A DNA stretch of 64,000 nt, taken from the NCBI GenBank assembly GCA_026874595.1, contig CM049307.1:47093678-47157677 (forward strand). Direction: 5' to 3'. The position numbers and the translations under genes are program-made. The notes below the pieces were generated by a model. It did not search any database. It saw only the letters and a program-made list of their open reading frames with translations, and was not told the origin of the DNA. Every line of letters starts with the position of its first letter. Position 1 is the stretch's first letter. This DNA is from Sipunculus nudus (taxonomy: Eukaryota > Annelida > Sipuncula > Golfingiida > Sipunculidae). This document shows positions 49,001 to 61,000 of the stretch, piece by piece.

Positions 49001-52000
49001 TAATCCAAAGAACACAAAGCCTTGACAAGCCATGGATACCAGATGTATTCCTATAACTTCAAAGCTGAAGGGGTCCTTGTAACCGTTCTTGCCGAACTTC
49101 TCAAAGATGTCTGCCACCATCTGGTTGCGGGAGATTTGCAGGACTGCGTCACCAAAGCAGAATTGTGGGAAGATGAAGAATATTTGCCGCAGCTGGGCTG
49201 CAATATTCCCAATGTACTGTAATGAAATGTATTGACACAATTAACATGTTTGACATATATCAAACTTCACAAGAATTAATAATGTCACATCTGAAAAATG
49301 AGTTCAAGCTTCAATGATTAAATTTTTTTTGGAGATTTCAAATTATATAAATTGAATGACAGAACAAGTTAAATTTAATCTACCTTTCTATGTTGCTTGT
49401 GTTTAATATGAATTTCAGCATAATTAAGATACTTAAACCTAAACTCTATCATCCTTTAAAAAAACATTAATAGAGCAAAAGAAAATAATAATGAAAAGAC
49501 ATAAATTTCACACAGCTGAGATATAATAATAATGTCACAACTATAAAGTAAGTATACTTTTAAACATATTTGTTTGAGAATATATACCATATAAAACTGA
49601 AGAGACTTACACCAAGGTAAAAGAAGATGGTGAGGAGGAGGACACAGGCTGAGGTGTTGATACCAGTCAGCAGGTTGATCAGGAACACCACCATGTACGC
49701 TGTTGTCTGCTCCTTAAAGAAGCGGCTCAGCAGGTAGACCTGAGGTATCACAGCCCACCTGGAAACAAATAGACAAATCATTTGTATATTTACTGCACTC
49801 TACTGTAGTTAGTATTTTGTAAACAAAGGTTTCATATTTGCAATATTGCAAATGAAAAAAAAAATTCTTCGGAAAATAAAATCCCTCATAAATAAGACAC
49901 AACTCTATCCATGTGTTCAGTTATTTTAACATATAGCTTTATTTACTAGCATCCCATTAAGGGCATTAATATATAATAAGAGTCAAAGGTAAAGAAATTT
50001 GAGCTTACATGTGAAAAGAATAAATAATTTTACATCTAAAGCAAAGATTAATACAATTTACTGATTTGTTTAGCTACCTACAAAAAAGAAACTCCAAGGT
50101 TTATTTTTTTTCATCCATACTGGTCTATTCTAATCAGTCTGTTTGTCTGTATTTGTGTGAATATCTAAGTCATGACTCCCATAGACCTATTGTAAACAGG
50201 TAAAGCTAGTGATAACAATGGTATTGTGTTTTCAAGATGTCGATAACACAAAAGAAGTTGAAGGTAAAGATTTTATTTTCATCCACATCTGCTTGTCTTT
50301 TTGTAAATATCTTAACAGTATTGAATGGAAGACATTTTTTGTCAATGACAGGGAAAAAAAACCTTGTGACAAGTGTTATATTGTTCTAAAATCTTTAAAA
50401 CACATTTCCATCTCTCTTAGACAGGAAACATGTATGACAGAAAAGCATTTTTCATTTTGTACCAATCCGTCAGAAAGGTGAATGCCTAGAAGTTTTCTAC
50501 ATTTTAGCTGATAATTAGTGACAGACATGACACAAATCAAAATATTTTACATGAGGTGTTCCACCAAGTACCATTATTTTCTATATTTCCTATAAAACTG
50601 GTCTATAATTTCTTAATATTTTTTTTTAATTAAGGCCCCCATCTCCTATATTTTCCTACGTTTTTTTCACTGCACAGTTGTGTTTCTGATATGACAGTGT
50701 TACAACTGAAAACATTCAGTACTTTTTGCATGCAAGTTTGCATGTAGGATGGCATGTAAGATGGCAGAATCAGGTTTACACAGAGTAAAGTGCAACTGAA
50801 AGTTTGATATGATGATAGGGTGCAACTTTAGTGGAAAGGCACATTTTTCTGAGGGAAGGCAAACCTGTATAAGTTCCTTTCCATTTGAAAGGTGAAAATT
50901 TCAAAGTATTACAATCACTGTTGTTAATTTTTTGGCTGATTTGCATGTAAGATGATCATACATCTGTCTGCTAGCAATAACTGCCACCATAAACATCATC
51001 TGGTGGAGGAATTTGATACTTCTTTAACAAAATCACACAAAACATGATGTACATTTGCCTGTCTTGCAAGATTGTCAGTGGGACCATACACATAATCATA
51101 TTGCACAATCTAAAATTTTCTTGCTTCCTTAATATTAAAACTATAAATAAGGATTTTTACACATGAAATGCTGGTTAAAATGAACTTACCCATACAACAC
51201 AAGGATGGCTGAGAAAGCATGCAAGTTGAGATTGGCTGTATACACTCGTATACCAAATGCAGCCGTAATTCCGACAGCCAAAGCAACTGTTATATTGTAT
51301 GTAACCTGAAATAAATAATACACTCATTTACCAGAAAATCAACTGAAAGATAACTTAAAGTTTATGTCACTTGAAATATCCCAACGGTAACCTCAATTTA
51401 CCCTGATGGTCATGCCTTAATAGTCACTTGAATATCAGAAATGCAGTCACTAGATAGCTACACAATCATTTTACATAATATGACATGTATAGTGTGTGTT
51501 ACAAGGAGCGTCAGTGATTGTAGCAGATACATTACAGGTTTTTCTTACCTTACTCTCTTAATAAAACATGAATACCTATTAACTGTTAAATTTTGTAAAG
51601 TCAGATATAAAAAGGAATTCTCACTAATATTTATGCATTTTCTTGATGATCTTTGAGTCTTGTTTTTATTTTACAGCTCCTTCCATTTTGTTGGTAAGAA
51701 TATAGCCAATCATCTATACATGCCCTGTTTAGCCTTTCAACATGCATCAACTGCTAGTGCATATCACTAGTGTCCATTCACCTTGGGGTAAAGAGGGCAT
51801 GTCTATGTGGTTAAGACTATAGGCAGGGGATTTAGTGCACATGAATGGTTCTTACTAGATGTGAATATGATCCTTGCAGTGACTAATACTCTGTTTAATC
51901 ATATCATCACCATGCTCTACAGCAAAAAGTGGGTTAAGTGATGAGAAAATACATTTTATCACAACTGTCAAGTGCTCCTCTACTTAAGAAAATTATTAAG

Positions 52001-55000
52001 TGGAACACCCACCAGATCCCAGATGACAGCAGTGCACCAGTACATGACAGGGCTGACACCATACACCTGCTGTAGCGTCTTCTCCTTGTGGCGGCGCTCG
52101 TGTACCAGGTAGATGACATACCAAGCCGGGATGAAGCAGAACGCGCAGAGCAGCGTCATCGCGATTCCACTGTCAGCAATCTTCATCATACTGGAAGATG
52201 AAATGTAAATTTATTAATGCCACGGCAGGGTGTGACTACTTATTCACTTCAGATGCAGCTAAGGTGCTACCATTGTCATACTGAAAGTTGAAAAGTATTA
52301 TAAACTTATTTAGCCATGGCAGACTGAAACTACTCAGGTCACTTCAGATGTTTCTCAAAACATGACTGGCCAGCTATGGTGCCACCATTCATGTTTCCTG
52401 AGATGGATCATTATCTAGAAAAACTGATCCATTTGGTACTGAATCATAACATTCCCCATTACTGACCATTTTTACTGAATGTAGATGCTTTGGTATATGA
52501 ATATGTGCCTATTTATATGTTGAAATATAGAGTATCATCATAACAATACAGTGTTAAAAACAAGGGACCCATGGGTCACGGCACTCAGCTTAAGTTTGAA
52601 ATTTTTGCAAATGCAATTATTTTATTTTAATGTTTTTCATTTATATACGCATATGAGAAGCTAAGAGGGAAGAGGCCCTCCTACTTGGTTATAGTAAAGT
52701 TCTAAATATATGATTGCAAACCAATACTCTGACAAGACTGTCATGAAGAAAAACAGTAAAAGTAATGAGATACTGTGATGCATATGAAAAATTACAGATG
52801 GACAGGCCAGTGGACAGAATGGACTAATACCTTTATTTCACTTTCAAGGGAATAATGCATTTAAGTTTATATATAAGCGTATTATTTAAGCATATCCACT
52901 TGTTCCATTAAAATAGTTTTTATCTGATTAATTATTTTTATTTACAAGTTTTATAAAGTTGTATTAAAATACACTGAAAATATAAGTTAAAATATTAGAA
53001 TTCTAAGTTGCAATCATTATATATCCAGAGTGCAGCTCATATTAGGTCATATTATGCATACACCTATATTTTTATTATTTTAAATCACAAATGTTTAGAC
53101 TGAATTTAAAAGAAAATAATGCCACAACATGGCATCTACAAGATTATTCCTTGAATCACTATTAAAAAGTTTTGCACATTGGAGTTTTCAGTACATGCTT
53201 AATCTGATTCACCTAAATAAAATAAAAGATTCAGTAAATTTGGTAAAATAAAAACATCTTTTCAAATAAAGTATACACACTGTTGGTTGAATGAGGGACA
53301 AACAGTATCATTATGCTAATTACAATCTAAGCCATAATTTATTACTGGAATTAATAGTCAATTTGACACCTGGTGAAGTTTTTACTCTTCTGACGTAAGG
53401 AATTACTTATCTGATGAACATCCCCACTTTCATAGCAATACACCAGTTTGTGGACACAATTAAATGTGCACTTTAACATTCATCTAGTTAATGCACCATC
53501 TAGGGGGGGTGCAGGGCAGAGGGGAAGCCTGCTAGTAGTGGCCAAGGCAAGCTGCCTGGGGTGGGTTACATAATGCAAGTGAAGGCTGTACTACTAGGTG
53601 GGCTAGATGTAAACAACACTTGACATGGTGTATGAAAACTTGAATAAAAGCTACTCTTTTCAATCAATTCCTTTGAAATTTCAGATTTTAAAAGATTAAA
53701 TCCTTATGTATATATGCTGTGAAAATTAAATCAACAGTGCTTACAGGGAAAAAATGTGCCATCGCCAAATTTGGACAAAATTTAAGGTACTGATCTTTTA
53801 TTTATGCTAAAAACTTGAAAAATTTGAGAAATCAGATATAATTTTGGGTAAACAATTGAATCTTGATTAAATAAAGTTATATTCCTGAAAAAAAGTCTCC
53901 AGCTTCAGCAATTCTCATCTTAGGTCAGTAAATATATTTCTTCATTTTTTTAAAAGTGCATTATGTTTGGGCCCATAACTTAAAAAAAAATATGCAATAC
54001 TGACATCATTTATGGCATGTGCATAGCGAATGTATAGAAAAATATGTATATTATATATGATCAAAGTCAGATCAGTGGTTTTGATATTAGGCAGTCTTAA
54101 AGTGTAACAATGGGTTTTTAATGGAAAAATGAAGTTTTTCATTAATATCTCCAAGGAATTAAATCCTAGTGACCAAATTCTTGGCATGATAGGGGATTTT
54201 GGAGACATCTAACTGTATGCCAAATTTAAGGAACTTAGAGCTGAAGCTCAGGAGCTGAGCTCAAACATACTGCATAACACTAGCTTGATGTAAACAATAT
54301 GTGACATGGTGCTTGAAAACTTGAAAAAATCTACAGTTTTTGATCAACTGGTTCAAATTTTTGGTATTAACAGTTGAAATGCTAACAAAAACATGCTTTG
54401 AAAATTAAATCCACAGCAGTTACAGGAAAAAAACGTGCCATGGTCAAAGTTGGGCAAAATTTAAGGTACCAATTTTTTATATTTGCTATTTTTTTTTAAA
54501 TTTTTAAAAGATTTTGATCTAATTTTGGGTATACAATTTTATTTTGATTAATAAAAGTAATATTACTGGAAAAAAGAGCTTAGCTTTAACAAGTTTTGTG
54601 TTAAGTGATCAAATGTCTTTCCTGATTATTAAAATATCTATTATGTTTAGGCCCATAACTTTTTTAAATTATATAATACAGACCTAATTTCTGGCATGTA
54701 CATAGGAACTTTAGAGAGGATTATTTATGGTAATTTTGAGGAAAAACAGATGAGTGGTTTTGATATTAGGCAGTCCTAAAGTGTGAAAATAGGTTTTTAA
54801 TAAAAAATTGAGGTTTTTCCTTAATTTCTCAAATGAACAAAGTCGCAAAGACCCATTTTCCGGCTTGGTAGGAGATCTTGAGGACATCTAACATTATGCT
54901 GAATTTTGGATTCCTAGGTCTTACGGTTTCAAAACGTGCCACATCTACGGACGGACGGCAAACAGACGGACGACGGACAATGGACCACGACTATAGCTCA

Positions 55001-58000
55001 GATGACTTATAGTCAGCTGAGCTAAAAATAGGGTGGAGTGCCTCTATTAGTATTTTTAACAATCCATTTCCTGAGGAGCATTTACTGATAAAACTGTAGT
55101 AGTGTGAATTTAAGAGAAACTAGACTGTCATTAAATTAAAAGTTTGCACTTACAGAGAGTCAAGATACAACAAAAGTGAAGTCTTTGAGATAAAATTTTG
55201 CTTTTTCATAACAGAGATAAGTGTTCAAGACAGAAGAGAAGGTGCTAGTCTATTTTATTACATCATGTCACTGGTTTTACAGGGTTCCCCCAATTCCAGA
55301 TCAGATTTTCATGACTTTCATGACCTATAAACAAAAATTCATCAATGCCCCCCCCCCCCCCCAACCCTTTATGGCTATAAGTATTTCCGCATTAACTAAG
55401 GTTGCCATGTTTCATTAAACCATTGCAAATTTTTTACATATAGACTGTATAGATGAGAGAAATTTTTAGAGAGCCTGTAAGTTAAATTTAATGACTTTTT
55501 TTACAATTCCCCTATACATATGACCTTTTAACCACCTATTTTCAAAAATTTAAAATAACTGAGTTTTTAAGGACGTGGGAACCCTGTTCTATTACATGAT
55601 GTCTTGTTATGCTGTGCACTTACAGTGTAGTTCCACTGAGTTGTTCCTCGCTCAGAGTCAGGGGGTGGTTGTATGTGGTAATACCTGAAGGATAAAATAA
55701 CAATTACATGTAAATCAATCACACTTGACTGTTGAAATACCTGAAAGGCAGAGTATTAACTCAATGTAAATTAATTGCCTGTAAATCAACCTCAAATTTA
55801 TGTTTACATTCATGTATACATGGTACAAATCTATGGACATTTGATCACTAAAACACCTATGTTTAATTTCAAATTCACATAAAATTACAGATATAAATTC
55901 TCAAACACATATCAAAACATTACTACTGTAATCAAGCACACCATTTAGATTCGTATAATAATTTGATTGATACAATGGAGAAGCAACAACAATCAGACTT
56001 GAGCTCAATGGCATCTGATTTACAAAAAAACAGATTGAGTTATATCCCTTTTTTTTAGGTATGCATTTTACTAAAAGTAGTGTTGTACTGATTAACTGAT
56101 TATATTGATGATAAGTTGATTTTCTTAATAATCGATTAAAATGCTTGCAATTTTATGTAATTGATCATAAACAAATATAAATGAACATTCATACTAAAAG
56201 AAACATTTTGAGGGAAAATCTACATAGAGAAGGTGGGACACATAGTACCAACACCTCATGATGAGTATAACCACAGTTCTAAAACTTTTACAGGCCTGCC
56301 AAGATAAATGATGCTCTGGTAAAAGAAGTGACCCATGGGTCATGACGCTCAGCCGACTGACATGTTGACAATATGTCCTTGCACAGGCAACTAATTAAGA
56401 TAATGTAGGTGGCATCATGGTTCATGCAAATTAGCTCAAGTTCATCAAGAACAATAAGCACACCAAATTGCTTATTGAGCCCCATAGCTTCAAATATGGG
56501 TAACAGAGACCTAGTTTCTGGTTTCTTTGGAGACTTTTGGAGACAGTCTGCAGAAACTGAAGAAACACTCAATGATCAATATCCATGCAAAGAATCATGG
56601 TGATCAATTCATTAGTTGTTCAGATACTTGAGCTTTTGTATGAAATTTTCCATTATTCAGGGGGGTACTTCAGGGCCACATAGCTGGAAGAATATGGGTA
56701 ACAGAGACCTAATTTCAAGTTTCCTAGGAGATTTTTCATGGCCCTCTCTGGATGTCAAGTCAGAAGAATCTTGGTCCAGGGGTTACAATTTGTGCCCTGT
56801 TAAAAGATTACCACATCTGTAAAAGTCTCAAAAATAGAGAAAAAAATTCGTAAAAAATAAAAAAAATATTGGTGGTGCCACCAATCTTCAATATCCATGC
56901 AAAGAATCACGGTGATCAATTCATTAGTTGTTCAGATACTTGAGCTTTTGTATGAAATTTTCCATTATTCTGGGGGGTACTTCGGAGCCTCATAGCTGGG
57001 TATATATGGGTAACAGAGACCTAATTTCAGGTTTCCAAGGGGATTTTTCATGGCCCTTTCTGAATGTCAAGTAAGAAGATTCTAGGTCCAGCGGTTACGA
57101 TTTGTGCCCTGTTAACGGAAAGATGGCCGGACGACCGGACGGACGACTGACAAAGAGTGAATGCTTAAGCTCAGATGACTTACAGTCAACTGAGCTAAAA
57201 AGAGTAGCCTTCTTTACACAACTGCAAAGTGTCCTGTTCATGTTCTCATGGGACTGTTACAGCAAAAGAGAAACAGTATAAATCAATTTTTGTTCACTAA
57301 AAAAGTGAAAAAAGAGTAATTAGCATCATTTTTAGTAAAACCTCAAAAAAAGAGTAACTCTCTTTAAAAAGTGATTTGGTAGGCCTGCTTATTACACCAT
57401 GATTAATAAAGTCTTTACATGATCAATGACATTGATTATTGATGTCTGCTGGTGTGTATTGGTAGAACACTATGGTACTGCAAAATATGAAAGTATGCCA
57501 GTGTTGTCAAATGCTGAAATATTAATAGCAGGACTCCTGCTAGGCTGCTGAACAAATTAAGGAATTAAGTAAGAGCACATGGAGTCATATTAAAGGAGTT
57601 TTCAGCCAAAAATAAAGTTTTCAATGCACAACTTTATCTTACTTGGATACTTTCCACCACCATTAGCTCTAAGAAACACAACTGTGCAGAGAAAAAATAT
57701 ATGACAATATAGTAAATTCTGGTATAAATACTGGAAAATATAAGTAATATGAAAATTAAAGAAATATAGAGTCAGTATAAGCCCTGTAATAACTAGAACA
57801 GGTACATGAAATAATCAATAATCGTTCATCAGTTGCTTTTGTCTATAACAATCATAGAACTCGATTAAATAACCAAAGCAAACACCAGCCCCTACCATAT
57901 TCTGCTGGGTTTATTCCTTGTTCTCTCAGGTTTGCCTGCAGAATCATGTTGCTGAGACCATTGTAGAACGACGGCAAGGAATGCCAGGCCTTGTTGTTAA

Positions 58001-61000
58001 ACCACACAGTGGCCCTGGAAGAACCATCTTCCTCCCCGAATGTCCACGCTCCGTAACTGTCACACACAAAACAAACAATTCTTATTAAACTGACAATTCA
58101 GATTTTTCAAATCCAGAGGAGGGTTAGGGCCAGGACAAGCAGAAATACCTAGTGACTGGATGGTCAGGAAAGACAGGCACAGTTACAGAAGGTCCCAGTT
58201 TAGGTAGAGGATTTTGTAGAGTATCTATAGGTACAAGTCCAGGCTTTGATTGAGGTACAAGTGCCACACAAGTACATAATACATCTATTGTATGTCTTGT
58301 GACCTCTGGCCTCACTAAATATGTGTGGATTTTGTCAAGAATTTAAATCAGGTGAGAAAGTCAGCTGGTAAACATTTACGAGTTTCATGAAAATCCATCA
58401 TGATTTTTAGTCATCATGCACAGGGCCACCAATATCTGGTGACCTCTGACCTCATTAAATATGCATGGATTATGCCGCCAATCATAATTAAGGGAAAGAT
58501 TATATTAGTCCTGGTAGGTTGTGGTGACAACACCACTAAGAAGCCTGGTGACCTCTGACCTCATTTATTATATGCATGGATTATGCCTAGAATTGTATTG
58601 AGATATTGTACTGGTAAGTAGTTTTTGTGAGTTTCGTGAAAATCCATCCAAGGCCTGGTAAGTTATAATTGCAGTGGCACGAAAAGTTAGCACATGTGGA
58701 TGGTCGAACAGACCATAGGTATAACATAAAACACCCTATCTAAGATTGGTGTATAAAAAATTTACCGTTTGTCAATGAATTGGCTGTAGGTTCGTTTCAG
58801 GTACTCCGAGGTGGACAAAGAGTGGTCAGTCAAGTTGAACAGGATGTTACTGACGTTGGTGTACATGCTTGGAGGGCTCTGACCCATGGCTGCCTTGGAG
58901 CACTGCATTATTCCTTCTTTACAAGGACAGTCTGGTATTTCTCCAGTCTGCCTGGGCATGGTCGTGTTGAATCCATTAGATGAATACTTACAGAGACGAC
59001 TGAAATGTGAGGGGCATTTTGATTAATATTATGAATGGTAAGCTTTATATAAATACAATATCATTATCACCTCTAGCTTTATTTATCTGCTATAATTCTT
59101 TTATGATGTCTATGGACTGGAATCCTGCAGATAATATCCAAATTTCCAATAATGATATAATCAGAAACACAGAATCTTTTGATTAAAGCACCTATGTGAT
59201 GAAGTTTATGGATTAGTGTACAATGAAAGACTAATCTACACTTGATGTAAAACAACATTGTAGATCACCAATAAGATATCTTACCCTCTCCTATTTTAAA
59301 CTCATTTGATAGTCTGGATATGGAAATTGTACAGGAATGACTGATTACTGTGCATGAAGTTATTTCAAAGTCACTTACTGCCTTGGACCATCTTTTAAGC
59401 AGGTTGTGTCTAAGCCAGTTTCATCAAACATTGTGTTGATCATCTTGTTATTAAACTCATGAGGGGCTTCATTCCTGGAAAAATGAAATAAAGAAATTAA
59501 AAATCATTTAACCATAGATATATCAGTCATTTGGTGAAAGTTTCAAACTGCATGTTAGTGAACAAAATTAATCTTCCACTTTTCTGTTCAATGAAGATAC
59601 CAGATCTCTTCGTGCTTGTAACAGTTATATGGATTTCTTAAATATCATTGCCCGTTATAACTTCTCTCCAGAATATTCCATTTGTTTATTTTTATTGTTC
59701 TTTAAAGAACAGAGTTAATTCCACAGTGTATCCATCTTCAAACAGAAGAGAGTACATGGAAAATTGCACCAACAATGTCAAAATCTACTTCACCCTGTTA
59801 TTTAGCTTCAAAAGTATGTTGTTGGCACTATACATTTATCTGAGTACAATGTCATTGTTTACTTATCTAGTTTTCATAGGCTCTCTTGATTTAAGACATT
59901 TTATTCCAGGATGTCATTATGACATTATCACATGTATATACTTTAGCTGTGGCTAAATATCTTATATAATATATTAGCTATCTGGTTAAGCTCTAAAAAC
60001 CTAAAATAAAGAAGGCACGATTTGGAACATACAGGTCTTCAATTAAACCCCCATCACACTGGAAAACAATCTCACTGCGCTCTAAAAAAATGGGCAAGAT
60101 CACCATAGAGTGCAGCTAGAGCGCCCTGAGGTCTTTATGAGCCTCGTAGGAGTGAAATAGTGTCTTTTTGGTTAGTCGCATGGTCACCATCACTGCATAA
60201 GTGGCGACCAATTTTGAACATGCACAACATTTACGGCGTGGGGCCACCGTGGATTGAAAGCGCAGTAAGATCAAAATGCAATTGCCAACAGTGTCCTAGC
60301 AGCCCAATAGCTGCTTCCTGACAGCCCAGGTAGAGTGCCAGTGAACTGGGTAGCATCGCCCTTCCTGTTCCACAGGGCTGGCCTGGGCACTTACCACACT
60401 GCTACCAAGACCCCATAGGCCCTCATGAGCTCTTTACACACTTTGCATGGTGCTGCCCTGCGCTTATGATGTCAGAGCTCTAGCTGCACCCAGTGGGTGC
60501 ATAGGGCTCTGCTACTGCACTCTCACGATGCTCTATAAATACATCACAGCATTTTTTACACAGCACTGCTTTCACACTTGGAGGGTTTTTCCAATGTTGA
60601 CAACTAGGTCACCAATGGTGGCCGTTGTTGCTGTCAAGACTTTTTCCAGTGTGATGGGGGCCTGAGGGCACTGCTATATCCAAATTCCAAGATGACTGTC
60701 TGGCAAATGGTTCAGGAGATAATGTGCATGAAAGGAGCCCATATATTGCTGCCTGATGATCATATAAGCTTTACAGCTGGTATATATGGAATACAATAGC
60801 ACCCATGTTATCATAGGGACCAATTTTCAGAACAAAATTTCACAGCAAATGCTTGAACAGATCTTGGGAGTTAATGCACATGGAAGAGTGTGTAGGACAG
60901 TTGGATACCTGATGACTATAAGGCTTCCATCTGGACAGGGCCATAAACATTTATATTCTACAAGCAAAAGAATACCCGTTTACCACTCTTGACAAGGCAA

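Larger units (their letters stand above)
46429..52012 (-). other. ABCA introns between 46.4 and 52.0 kb: nothing recognised
   Basis: The six introns between the exons in this interval carry no recognisable element, apart from a weak GGCCCCATGGGCCC patch near 47630-47643 that resembles the 5' palindrome of family A and B elements. They are AT-rich and look unique. Confidence 0.5.

Noticed and set aside
58124-58315. Minus-strand open stretch in an ABCA intron with a fair donor in the right phase
   Set aside because: No acceptor with pyrimidine tract in a compatible phase was found, and neighbouring exons already join in phase without it.
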